Assembly: GCA_002299195.1 (NCBI GenBank)
Contig: DBOA01000205.1
Coordinates: 1-22,907, forward strand
Reading direction: 5' to 3'
Source of the DNA: Sphingomonadales bacterium UBA658
Lineage (GTDB): Bacteria; Pseudomonadota; Alphaproteobacteria; Sphingomonadales; Sphingomonadaceae
Length of the DNA: 22,907 bases
The notes below the pieces were generated by a model, which worked only from the letters and a program-made list of their open reading frames with translations, was not told the origin of the DNA and searched no databases. A program made the translations under genes and the position numbers. Of the stretch, positions 7,888 through 15,990 are shown piece by piece (the first letter of the stretch is position 1; each line of letters begins with the position of its first letter).

Positions 7888-7905
7888 ATTACACTGATAT
7901 GACAT
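7888..7905 (-). promoter_or_regulatory. Pho-box-like direct repeat facing the TPR gene
   Basis: Minus strand 7905-7888 reads ATGTCAT-ATCA-GTGTAAT, two TGTMAT cores 11 bases apart. It matches the element at 7919-7936 at 15 of 17 core positions in inverted orientation. The end of the box is only 28 bases from the start codon, and a -10 at the classical distance would fall on GGGATA next to the ribosome site, so it may repress or act on another promoter rather than be a standard activator site. Confidence 0.45.
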
Positions 7906-7918
7906 CGCTGCAATATAT

Positions 7919-7936
7919 TTGTAATATAAGTGTAAT
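7919..7936 (+). promoter_or_regulatory. Pho-box-like direct repeat facing the second TonB-dependent receptor
   Basis: Plus strand reads TTGTAAT-ATAA-GTGTAAT, with TGTAAT repeated at 11-base spacing and pointing at the receptor gene. It forms an inverted pair with 7888-7905 across a 13-base gap. No good -10 lies ten bases downstream, and the receptor start is 144 bases away, so the transcription start is not clear. Confidence 0.45.
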
Positions 7937-7996
7937 TTTTTCCATGGGTCGAAAACTGCGCTTCAAATTCGGTAATATTTCAGACACATAACTTCT

Positions 7997-8026
7997 ATCA
8001 AAGTCGCACATTAAGCGCATCAAAGT
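7997..8026 (+). repeat. Short direct repeat ATCAAAGT, 22 bases apart, in the receptor leader
   Basis: ATCAAAGT occurs at 7997-8004 and 8019-8026, and the following five bases (CGCAC and GCCAC) extend the match to 11 of 13. The spacing of 22 is two helical turns, which would put both copies on the same DNA face. It lies 55-84 bases before the receptor start. Significance is uncertain because the unit is short. Confidence 0.3.
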
Positions 8027-8080
8027 GCCACCACCCTTCCCTAATTGGGCGCTGCAAACCAACACAGGGATGATGCCAAA

Positions 8081-10294
8081 ATGCGTAAAATTACTATGAT
8101 GCTTTTAGCTGGAGTCGCTTTCGGATCGGTGCCAGTTATGGCGCAGCAATCGAATGCTCCAACAACCGCCGACTCAGAAGAAGCCGAAATCGTCGTATTC
8201 GGCCAAGGCGAGACCCGTCAGGTTCAAGAAGTGTCGAGCAAAGAACTTCTGATCCTCGCGCCAGGCACCAGCCCATTAAAAGCCATTGAGAAGCTGCCAA
8301 GCGTCAGCTTTCAATCTGCCGACCCGTTCGGAACATATGAATGGTCAAGCCGGGTCTCGATCCGTGGCTTTAACCAGAACCAGCTCGGCTACACACTCGA
8401 CGGCATTCCGTTGGGCGACTCAAGCTATGGTAACAACAACGGCCTGCACATCGGCCGCGCAATCATTTCGGAAAACATCGGCGTTACCCGCGTTTCGCAA
8501 GGTTCGGGCTCCATTGGCACACAAGCCACGAACAACCTTGGCGGCACGCTCGAGTTTTTCTCGGCTGACCCAAGCGACGGCTTCGGCGTTGATGCGAACC
8601 TGACTTATGGTTCGTCCAACACGATGCGCGCATTTGGCCGCATCAACTTTGGAGAAGCGGGCGGCGTTCGCGGATTTCTATCCGGCGTTTACCACAATGC
8701 CGACAAGTGGAAGGGCGGCGGCGAACAGCGCAGCATGCACGTAAACGCCAAGGCCATAATTCCAGTGGGTGATGCCGAATTTGACGGATTCTTCTCCTAC
8801 TCCGACCGCGCTGAGCAGGATTATCAGGATCTCTCGCTGGAGATGATTAATCGCCTCGGTTATGACCATGACAACTATTTCCCTGATTATGCCAAGGCGA
8901 TTTCCGCGGCGCGTGGTGTATATGTTGCCCCAATCAATAATCTCGATGACAGCTATTATGATGCATCAGGCCTGCGTAAAGATTTGCTCGCTTCTTATGG
9001 CCTGACCGCGCCTTTGGCCGATGGCGTCACCTTCAAAATCAAAGCATATTATCACAATAATACCGGTCAAGGCACATGGGGCACGCCATATGTTCCAAGT
9101 CCAAATGGCGTGCCCATGTCGGCGCGCACAACCGAGTATGACATCCAACGTGGCGGCGTATTCAGCTCGCTGAACGCTGAAGTTGGCGACCATGCGGTAA
9201 CTGTTGGTAGCTGGTACGAGCATAACGACTTCACGCAAGCGCGTCGTTTTTATGCCTATGAAAGCAACACGACGCCTGGCCTTGATCACACCAAGTTCTT
9301 GGCCAACCCGTTCTTCACGCAGTGGCTGTTCGATTTCAACACCGACACGCTTCAATATTATGTGCAGGACAAGATCAGCCTTGGCGATCTGACTATCAAC
9401 CTTGGTTGGAAGGGTTTCCAGGTCAATAATGAATCCGACCCACGCATTCAGGGTTCGTTGGCTGCCGGCAAAATCAAGTCGCAAGACTGGTTCCAGCCGC
9501 ATGCAGGCGTTGCATATAAGATGACGGATAAAGCCGAAATCTTCGGTGGTTTCACGCAAGTCACCCGCGCGTTTGTTTCATCAGCGACAAGCGGACCATT
9601 TGCCACAACGCAAGCCGGCTTCAACGCCTTGGTCACACGTGGCCTGAAGCCAGAAAGCTCGGACACGTTTGAGCTTGGCGCGCGTTACAACGACAATGTC
9701 TTCAACGGCGTGATCGGTGTATATTATGTCAACTTCCGCAACCGCCTGTTGGGTGTACAAACCGGCGCAGGCATCGTTGGAAACCCTGCCATTCTTCAAA
9801 ATGTCGGCAGCGTCCGTTCGCTCGGCTTTGAAGCAGCAGGCGATGTACGTCTGGGCGGCGGCATGACCTTGTTCGCATCATATAGCTACACCGGTGCAAC
9901 ATATCGTGAAAACGTCATCACCCCAACGGCGGTTATCGCCACGAAGGGCAAAGAAGTCGTCGACACGCCAAAGCATCTGCTGCGCGCCGAAGTGGCTTAT
10001 GACAGTGACGCATTCTTCGGACGCGTTGGTGCCAATTACATGAGCAAGCGTTACTTCAACTATTTGAATGATCGCTCGGTACCTGGCCGTGTCCTCGTTG
10101 ACGCCACAGTCGGTTACCGCCTGGATGCGGGGCTTCGTGCACCGCTTGAACTGCAACTGAATGCCACGAACCTGTTCGGTAAAGAGTATGTCTCTACCAT
10201 TGGTTCAAACGGCTTTGGCAACAGCGGCGATAACCAAACCTTGCTGGCGGGTTCACCGCGTCAGGTCTTTGTAACATTGAAAGCTGGTTTCTGA
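8081..10294 (+). CDS. TonB-dependent outer-membrane receptor coupled to a secreted phosphodiesterase
   Basis: Outer-membrane receptor of 737 residues. The signal peptide MRKITMMLLAGVAFGSVPVMAQ is followed by a TonB-box-like AEIVVFGQGE, a plug domain (SPLKAIEKLPSVSF, SSRVSIRGFNQNQLGYTLDG, TNNLGGTLEFFS) and a barrel ending in FVTLKAGF. The chosen ATG at 8081 has AGGGA ten bases before it; a TTG at 8045 would only add residues before a complete signal peptide. The stop overlaps the ATG of the next gene as TGATG, so receptor and phosphodiesterase are very likely made together. I infer that the barrel imports a phosphorylated compound or the organic moiety released by that enzyme. Alternatives include a siderophore or other ligand; no substrate motif is recognisable. 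Confidence 0.93.
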   Translation: MRKITMMLLAGVAFGSVPVMAQQSNAPTTADSEEAEIVVFGQGETRQVQEVSSKELLILAPGTSPLKAIEKLPSVSFQSADPFGTYEWSSRVSIRGFNQNQLGYTLDGIPLGDSSYGNNNGLHIGRAIISENIGVTRVSQGSGSIGTQATNNLGGTLEFFSADPSDGFGVDANLTYGSSNTMRAFGRINFGEAGGVRGFLSGVYHNADKWKGGGEQRSMHVNAKAIIPVGDAEFDGFFSYSDRAEQDYQDLSLEMINRLGYDHDNYFPDYAKAISAARGVYVAPINNLDDSYYDASGLRKDLLASYGLTAPLADGVTFKIKAYYHNNTGQGTWGTPYVPSPNGVPMSARTTEYDIQRGGVFSSLNAEVGDHAVTVGSWYEHNDFTQARRFYAYESNTTPGLDHTKFLANPFFTQWLFDFNTDTLQYYVQDKISLGDLTINLGWKGFQVNNESDPRIQGSLAAGKIKSQDWFQPHAGVAYKMTDKAEIFGGFTQVTRAFVSSATSGPFATTQAGFNALVTRGLKPESSDTFELGARYNDNVFNGVIGVYYVNFRNRLLGVQTGAGIVGNPAILQNVGSVRSLGFEAAGDVRLGGGMTLFASYSYTGATYRENVITPTAVIATKGKEVVDTPKHLLRAEVAYDSDAFFGRVGANYMSKRYFNYLNDRSVPGRVLVDATVGYRLDAGLRAPLELQLNATNLFGKEYVSTIGSNGFGNSGDNQTLLAGSPRQVFVTLKAGF

Positions 10295-11628
10295 TGAAAT
10301 CGGCTTTGCTGATTGGCAGCGCGCTCCTTGTGAGCGCGCTGCCATCGGCGGCTTCGGCTGAGCCGGTGCTGCTGATCTCAATTGATGGTTTGCAGCCAGC
10401 AGACATTCTGAAGTCAGAAGAGCGCGGCATACAGGTTCCCAACCTGAAACAATTTATCACGAACGGAACTTACGCTGATAAGGTGAAGGGCGTTCTTCCG
10501 ACCGTCACTTATCCCAGCCATGCAACTTTGCTGACGGGTGTTAGCCCCGCAAAGCACGGCATTGTCGGCAATAACAGCTTTGATCCCATGCAGATCAACC
10601 AAGGCGGATGGTATTGGTACGCCACAGATTTCAAAGTCCCCACCCTGTGGGATGCGGCTGCCAAGGCCGGTCTTAGCACAGCAAATATTCACTGGCCGGT
10701 CAGCGTTCAGGCGAAAGCCGTTAGATGGAACATCCCGCAGATATGGCGGACGGGGCATAATGATGATGCAAAGCTGCTAAAGGCGCTTGCGACGCCCGGC
10801 CTTGTAGAAGCGCTTGAAACAGACCTTGGCAGCTACGCGCCGGGCATTGACGAGAGCATAGAGGGTGACGAAACCCGCGGCCGTTTTGCCGCCGCGCTTA
10901 TCAGGCGCGAAAAACCGGATTTCACAACTGTGTATCTGACCGCGCTCGACCATGAGCAGCATGAAAAAGGTCCAGACACAGCCGCAGCTTATGCTGTTTT
11001 AACCCGGATCGATAAGGTCGTTGGCCAGATCGTTTCCGCGCAAATGGCAGCGCATCCCGATAGCGTCATTGCTGTTGTATCGGACCATGGCTTTTCCAAG
11101 GTCGACACCGAAATCAACTTGTACCGTGCGTTCATCGACGCTGGCCTGATTGTGCTCGACGGTAACGGCAAAATCAAAAGCTGGGAAGCCAGCCCCTGGA
11201 ACTCGGGCGGATCGTCAGCGATCATTTTGGCACGTCCAGATGACGCCGCGCTGAAAGCGCGTGTCGCAGGTGTGTTAGCTACGCTCAAGGCCGATCCGAA
11301 AAACTGCATCGCAGAAATTGCAGAGCCCGCAGAAATAGCGCGCCTTGGCGCAAATCCGGAAGCGAGCTTTTACATCAGCTATGCCCCCAATGCGTATGCA
11401 GGCGGCTTCAAGGGACCGGATGCGCCATTGCTGAGCGCGTCTGGCAGCAAGGGCATGCACGGGTATTTTCCCCATAGCCCATTGATGCGGTCAAGCTTCA
11501 TGATGATAGGTAAAGGCGTTGCCAAGGGACGCAGCCTGGGCGAAATCGACATGCGCTCCATCGCACCAACGCTTGCCAAAGCCATGGGTGCGCTTCTGCC
11601 TGACGCAGAGATGCCTGCGGTCCGATAA
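10294..11628 (+). CDS. Secreted nucleotide pyrophosphatase/phosphodiesterase (alkaline phosphatase superfamily)
   Basis: Exported hydrolase of 444 residues of the type I phosphodiesterase/nucleotide pyrophosphatase family, expected to split phosphodiester or phosphomonoester bonds in the periplasm or outside. The signal peptide ends SAASA at residue 22. Two-metal-site residues are all visible: D31 in SIDG, the nucleophile T72 in TVTYPSHATLLTG, D219 and H223 in ALDHEQHEKG, D264 and H265 in SDHGF, and H389 in GMHGY. The enzyme is therefore predicted active. It overlaps the receptor gene by one base (TGATG), forming an operon. No terminator is obvious after it; a Pho-box-like site for the next operon begins 32 bases after its stop. 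Exact substrate (nucleotides, sugar phosphates or glycerophosphodiesters) cannot be told from the motifs. Confidence 0.92.
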   Translation: MKSALLIGSALLVSALPSAASAEPVLLISIDGLQPADILKSEERGIQVPNLKQFITNGTYADKVKGVLPTVTYPSHATLLTGVSPAKHGIVGNNSFDPMQINQGGWYWYATDFKVPTLWDAAAKAGLSTANIHWPVSVQAKAVRWNIPQIWRTGHNDDAKLLKALATPGLVEALETDLGSYAPGIDESIEGDETRGRFAAALIRREKPDFTTVYLTALDHEQHEKGPDTAAAYAVLTRIDKVVGQIVSAQMAAHPDSVIAVVSDHGFSKVDTEINLYRAFIDAGLIVLDGNGKIKSWEASPWNSGGSSAIILARPDDAALKARVAGVLATLKADPKNCIAEIAEPAEIARLGANPEASFYISYAPNAYAGGFKGPDAPLLSASGSKGMHGYFPHSPLMRSSFMMIGKGVAKGRSLGEIDMRSIAPTLAKAMGALLPDAEMPAVR

Positions 11629-11659
11629 TGACAATTGGCAATTCTTAATGGCAAAAAAT

Positions 11660-11677
11660 CTGTCATTGATCTGCCAC
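11660..11677 (+). promoter_or_regulatory. Pho box upstream of plcP-agt
   Basis: Reads CTGTCAT-TGAT-CTGCCAC: the first half-site is perfect and the second has one mismatch to CTGTCAY, in the canonical 7-4-7 spacing. A weaker third half-site, ATGACTC (11682-11688), continues the 11-base phase. No strong -10 is seen; TAGGGT (11699-11704) is ten bases after the third half. Position 56 bases before the plcP start fits a promoter, and PhoB control of this gene pair is established in other Alphaproteobacteria. Confidence 0.7.
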
Positions 11678-11732
11678 GCACATGACTCATCCGTTGTTTA
11701 GGGTTTCATTAAGACAACGAGGAATGGGCAAT

Positions 11733-12611
11733 ATGACAACCACTGAATTAAGCGACAGCCTGCTTTTTAAAAGCGATGGAAAAGGTCCAAAACTGCCAGC
11801 ATGGTTCGATAAGCCCGAACCCAAAAGCTACCAACCAAAGATGCGGTTTCGCACGGTGTGGATTTCTGATGTGCATTTGGGGACAGCAGGGTGCCAGGCG
11901 GGACTGCTGAGCGACTTTCTGCATTCCATCGAATGTGAGACGCTTTATCTGGTCGGCGACATTGTCGATGGCTGGCGGTTACGCAAGGGTTGGTATTGGC
12001 CCGACCAACATAATGAAGTCATCAGACGGGTGTTGAAAATGGCGCATCGCGGGACCCGCGTTGTCTATATTCCCGGCAACCATGACGAAATGTTCCGTGA
12101 TTATGCGGGCCTGAGCTTTGGCGGCGTTGAGGTGCAGTTGGAAGCGATCCACGAGACCGCCGACGGCCGCGCATTACTCGTTACGCACGGCGATGCCTTT
12201 GACGGCATCGTGCTATATGCCCGCTGGCTCGCTTTTTTGGGTGACCAAGCGTATACGCTGCTCTTGAAAGCCAACGTCGTTCTGAATGCGGTGCGCCGCA
12301 GGTTGAACATGCCGTATTGGTCGCTTTCATCCTATCTTAAAATGCGCGTCAAAAACGCAGTACAGTTTATCGGGCAATATGAAGAAGTGGTCGCGCGCGA
12401 GGCAGCGCTTCGCGGTGTTCAGGGCGTTGTGTGCGGTCACATCCATTCTGCCGAAATCCGGCAGTTTGGATCGATTACTTATTATAATGACGGCGACTGG
12501 GTCGAAAGCTGCACCGCGTTGACCGAGGCAAAAGACGGATCCATGGCGATTATCGATTGGGCTGCGCATGTCCGTAAAGCTGCTGAAAAGCGGGCTTCGA
12601 TCGCGGCGTGA
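11733..12611 (+). CDS. plcP: PlcP-type phospholipase C (metallophosphoesterase, UDP-2,3-diacylglucosamine hydrolase-like)
   Basis: Calcineurin-fold metallophosphoesterase of 292 residues. Motifs in order are D46-x-H48 (ISDVHLGT), G75-D76 (LVGDIVDGW), GNHDE (N116, H117), H152-G-D154 (VTHGDAFDG) and GHIH (H236, H238), so both metal sites look intact. The family is often labelled UDP-2,3-diacylglucosamine diphosphatase (LpxH-like). The overlap with a glycosyltransferase, the Pho box upstream and the sequence style (GWRLRKGWYWPDQHNEV) point instead to PlcP, which under phosphate starvation splits phospholipids to diacylglycerol and a phospho-headgroup, as known for Sinorhizobium meliloti. No signal peptide; probably acts at the inner face of the membrane. 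Start at 11733 is favoured over 11724 because GAGGA directly abuts the latter. Confidence 0.85.
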   Translation: MTTTELSDSLLFKSDGKGPKLPAWFDKPEPKSYQPKMRFRTVWISDVHLGTAGCQAGLLSDFLHSIECETLYLVGDIVDGWRLRKGWYWPDQHNEVIRRVLKMAHRGTRVVYIPGNHDEMFRDYAGLSFGGVEVQLEAIHETADGRALLVTHGDAFDGIVLYARWLAFLGDQAYTLLLKANVVLNAVRRRLNMPYWSLSSYLKMRVKNAVQFIGQYEEVVAREAALRGVQGVVCGHIHSAEIRQFGSITYYNDGDWVESCTALTEAKDGSMAIIDWAAHVRKAAEKRASIAA

Positions 12612-13657
12612 GGATCGCCATCGCAACGGACGCTTGGCTGCCGCAAGTCAACGGCGTTGTCCGGACGATGACCGAAACGGTCAACCGGCTGAAATCGCGC
12701 GGACATACCGTCGAAGTGATCGCACCGGACCGGTTCACCTCCATTCCCTGCCCCGGCTATGCGGAAATCCGCCTTGCGCTGGCACCCCGCTTTGGCGTGC
12801 GCAAGGCTTTACATGCCATGGCTCCGGACATTGTCCATATCGCGACCGAAGGCCCAATTGGTTGGAGCGCACGGGCATGGTGCCTTGCGCATGATGTGCC
12901 CTTTACCTCGGCATTTCATACCCGCTTTCCGGATTATCTTGCTGTACGAACGGGGCTATCCGCTGAGTGGTTTTGGCCAATTATGCGGATGTTCCACAAG
13001 CCATCTCGTGCCGTCCTGACCGCGACAAGGGGTCTTATGGATGAGCTTTCAGTGCGGGGTATCCCCAATACGCGCCTGTGGTCACGCGGCATCGACCATA
13101 GCCTTTTTCATGGAGACCAGCCCGACCATCCCCGGTTGGCAAACCTACCCAAACCCGTCATGATTTCCGTGGGCCGTGTTTCCGTGGAGAAAAATCTGGA
13201 AGCCTTTCTATCTGCGGAAGTCGCAGGCAGTAAGGTCGTTATAGGCGACGGCCCTGCTTTGTCTGAATTAAGAATAAAATATCCCAATGCCATTTTCCTG
13301 GGAACGCTCAAGGGAACTGAACTGGCAAGCGCCTATGCCACCGCAGACGTTTTTGTATTTCCAAGTCGAACCGATACATTTGGGTTGGTGATGATCGAAG
13401 CGTTGGCATCTGGACTTCCGGTCGCTGCATTTCCCGTCCCTGGTCCTTTGGATATTATTGGTCCGGATGGTCGCGGTCCCTGGTCCGAATTGTCACGACC
13501 GGTCGGATCTTTAAGCGACGACCTGTCCTCTGCGATTCAGAACGCGCTTAATGTGCGCAAAGCCGACGCTGCTGCATATGCGCAAAGTTTCGATTGGGAT
13601 CGATGCACCGACCAGTTCATCGGCACATTGAGTGAAGTCACCAATCAAAATGCCTGA
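12608..13657 (+). CDS. agt: Diacylglycerol glycosyltransferase of the Agt type (GT4)
   Basis: GT-B fold glycosyltransferase, family GT4, 349 residues. The N-terminal acceptor domain starts MRIAIATDAWLPQVNGVVRT, the classic glycine-rich opening; the donor domain has VGRVSVEKNLEAFL and the nucleotide-sugar motif SRTDTFGLVMIEALASG (E264). It begins at GTG, overlapping the plcP stop as GTGA, so the two are co-translated. Known Agt enzymes glycosylate diacylglycerol with glucose, galactose or glucuronate, giving phosphorus-free membrane lipids from the PlcP product. Sugar specificity cannot be read from sequence. No membrane segment is evident; peripheral inner-membrane location is expected. The 192 bases after it hold no clear terminator. 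Confidence 0.87.
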   Translation: MRIAIATDAWLPQVNGVVRTMTETVNRLKSRGHTVEVIAPDRFTSIPCPGYAEIRLALAPRFGVRKALHAMAPDIVHIATEGPIGWSARAWCLAHDVPFTSAFHTRFPDYLAVRTGLSAEWFWPIMRMFHKPSRAVLTATRGLMDELSVRGIPNTRLWSRGIDHSLFHGDQPDHPRLANLPKPVMISVGRVSVEKNLEAFLSAEVAGSKVVIGDGPALSELRIKYPNAIFLGTLKGTELASAYATADVFVFPSRTDTFGLVMIEALASGLPVAAFPVPGPLDIIGPDGRGPWSELSRPVGSLSDDLSSAIQNALNVRKADAAAYAQSFDWDRCTDQFIGTLSEVTNQNA

Positions 13658-13849
13658 CGTATAATCCCCTATATGAAAGGACCGGTTCTTTTCATGAAGT
13701 ACCCAACAATCACGTCCACCGAACACGCCTAGCCGCACCAGACCGTTCACGGCACGTGGGCTATCGATTATTAGCTGCGCGATAAGGTACAAACGGCCGC
13801 CGCTCCCGACAACCGTTCGCACACATGACTGTTGATCGGCGCTTAGAGC

Positions 13850-15850
13850 TTAAGCCTTGGCCTTCAGGCTTTCTGCCACCGTAACGCCATGCCGCTCAAG
13901 CGCGTCGACAATTTTTGTAGCACCTTCAAGGTCGCCCCAGAACATGGGGCCGCCGCGATAAATGGGCCAGCCATAGCCATAGATCCAGACCACATCGATA
14001 TCGGATGGCCGCTGGGCTTTGCCTTCCTGAAGTATTTTGTAGCCTTCATTAACCATCGGATAGAGTGTGCGTTCGACAATCTCCTGATCGCTGATCTCGC
14101 GTTTCGGCAAGTTAGAGGTCGACCGGAACTCTTCTATGATAGCAAGCGCCTCAGCACTTGGCGTGCCGACGCGCTTTTCATCATAATCGTAAAAGCCCTT
14201 GCCGTTTTTCTGACCAAAACGGCCGGCAGCGCACAAGGCGTCACGGATCGTTTCAATTCGGCTTGGGTCGCGGTGCCAGCCAATATCAAGGCCAGCGAGA
14301 TCGCTCATCTGGAATGGCCCCATCGGCATGCCAAAATCGGTATGGACCTTGTCTATTTGCGCAGGTGTTGCGCCTTCCAACAACAATTGCATCGCTGGCT
14401 GTTGGCGCGTTGACAGCATCCGGTTGCCAATAAAGCCGTGACAGACGCCAGCGACCACCGCGACTTTGCCGATTTTCTTGCCGATGGCCATCGCGGTTGC
14501 GAGCACGTCATCCGCAGTCTTTGCTCCGCGGACGACCTCCAACAATTTCATCACATTGGCGGGCGAGAAGAAGTGCATTCCAACCACGTCTTGAGGACGC
14601 GAGGTGCTATCCGCGATTTCATCGACATCGAGATAGGATGTGTTCGACGCCAAAATTGCACCGGGCTTACAAATGGCATCAAGCTTGCCAAACACCTCTT
14701 TCTTGACGTCCATGCTCTCATACACAGCTTCGATCACGAGGTCGCAATCTGCGAGATCCTCAAGCGCGAGTGACGGCGTCAACAGACCCATCATGCCGTC
14801 GACCTGTTCAGTCGTGAAGCGACCCTTGGCGGCACTATTTTCGTAATTCTTGCGGATGACACCCACGCCGCGATCCAGATTTTCTTTAACCATTTCGACG
14901 ATGGTCACGGGAATCCCCTTGGACAGGAAATTCATCGATATGCCGCCGCCCATCGTGCCTGCACCAATGACGCCGACTTTCTTAATGGCGCGCAGGGCCA
15001 AATCCTTGGGCAGTCCGTCAATTTTCGCCGCCTGTCGTTCGGCAAAGAACATGTGACGCTGCGCAGCCGATTGCGAACCGCCCATCAGCTTGAGAAATTC
15101 AGTGCGCTCGAATTGCATGCCTTCATCAAATGGCAGGCGTGTCGCGGCCTCAACGCAGGCCAAATTGGCGTAAGGCGCATCAAAGCCGCGCCATTTTTTG
15201 GCATTGGCAGCCTTCAACTGTTCAATGACGCCGACATCGCCTGTAAGAGGCCGGTCGCGGGTTGGCCGAGGACCGGCAGAAATCAATTCACGTGCATAAG
15301 CGATGGCATCTTCCGCCAGGCTATCTTCGCCGGCAAGCTTGTCGACTAAGCCAATTGCCGCGGCCTTAGCGGCGGGCAAATGCTCTCCAAGCGCGCACAT
15401 AGTTGCGGCAGCCTCAATCCCCACGACACGAGGAAGCCGTTGCGTGCCACCCGCACCTGGCAGCAGGCCAAGCTTGACCTCTGGAACACCAAGCCGGGCC
15501 GATGGCACCGCGATACGGTAATGGCAGACAAGTGCGGTTTCCAATCCCCCGCCAAGCGCCGTCCCATGGATTGCAGCGACGACAGGCTTATGCGCCGCTT
15601 CAATCATGTTGAGCACCGCATTGAAATCAGGCCCTTGCGGCGCCTTTCCAAATTCGGTGATGTCGGCGCCTGCAATGAAGGTTGATCCCGCACAACGCAG
15701 CACAATCGCTTTGACCGAGTCGTCGGCAAGTGCCTGTTCAAAACCGTCCTTCAGCCCCTGCCGGACATGCCATGACAGCGCATTAACGGGCGGGTTATCG
15801 ACAAGAACAACAAGGATATCATCGATTTTCTGCGTGGTGACTGACTGCAC
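13850..15850 (-). CDS. Bifunctional enoyl-CoA hydratase/3-hydroxyacyl-CoA dehydrogenase (FadJ/FadB type)
   Basis: Fatty-acid beta-oxidation enzyme of about 666 residues that hydrates enoyl-CoA and oxidises the 3-hydroxyacyl-CoA with NAD. The crotonase domain (about 1-190) has FIAGADITEF and the two catalytic glutamates E104 (GGGLETAL) and E124 (PEVKLGLLPGAGGTQ). The dehydrogenase domain has the Rossmann motif GVIGAGTMGGG (from about 293), SNTS, and the His-Glu dyad H426 (MHFFSPANVM) and E438. The C-terminal half of the dehydrogenase domain includes YPMVNEGYKILQEG. I chose GTG at 15850 because GAGGAG lies six bases upstream; the ATG at 15880 has no such site. It follows mmsB on the same strand after a 140-base gap. 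The length is shorter than FadB (about 730) and typical for alphaproteobacterial and peroxisomal-type versions. Confidence 0.93.
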   Translation of the reverse strand: MQSVTTQKIDDILVVLVDNPPVNALSWHVRQGLKDGFEQALADDSVKAIVLRCAGSTFIAGADITEFGKAPQGPDFNAVLNMIEAAHKPVVAAIHGTALGGGLETALVCHYRIAVPSARLGVPEVKLGLLPGAGGTQRLPRVVGIEAAATMCALGEHLPAAKAAAIGLVDKLAGEDSLAEDAIAYARELISAGPRPTRDRPLTGDVGVIEQLKAANAKKWRGFDAPYANLACVEAATRLPFDEGMQFERTEFLKLMGGSQSAAQRHMFFAERQAAKIDGLPKDLALRAIKKVGVIGAGTMGGGISMNFLSKGIPVTIVEMVKENLDRGVGVIRKNYENSAAKGRFTTEQVDGMMGLLTPSLALEDLADCDLVIEAVYESMDVKKEVFGKLDAICKPGAILASNTSYLDVDEIADSTSRPQDVVGMHFFSPANVMKLLEVVRGAKTADDVLATAMAIGKKIGKVAVVAGVCHGFIGNRMLSTRQQPAMQLLLEGATPAQIDKVHTDFGMPMGPFQMSDLAGLDIGWHRDPSRIETIRDALCAAGRFGQKNGKGFYDYDEKRVGTPSAEALAIIEEFRSTSNLPKREISDQEIVERTLYPMVNEGYKILQEGKAQRPSDIDVVWIYGYGWPIYRGGPMFWGDLEGATKIVDALERHGVTVAESLKAKA

Positions 15851-15990
15851 GGTAAACTCCTCAATGTCAGCGCAGGCCATGTTTGATCTGCTAGACGGGT
15901 AAGATTGAATGTCTCGGTGGTTCTAGAATGTTTTGGGTCGCGCTGGCAATCCCGCTGCGTCATCAAAGCGCAGAGCGCAGATGTTTGGCG

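Noticed and set aside
13660..13665. TATAAT just after agt as a promoter
   Set aside because: There is no -35 at a suitable distance and no downstream plus-strand gene.
13673..13695. Near-palindrome ATGAAAGG...TTTTCAT after agt as a terminator
   Set aside because: The stem is short, AT-rich and includes a G-U pair, and no T-tract follows on the plus strand.
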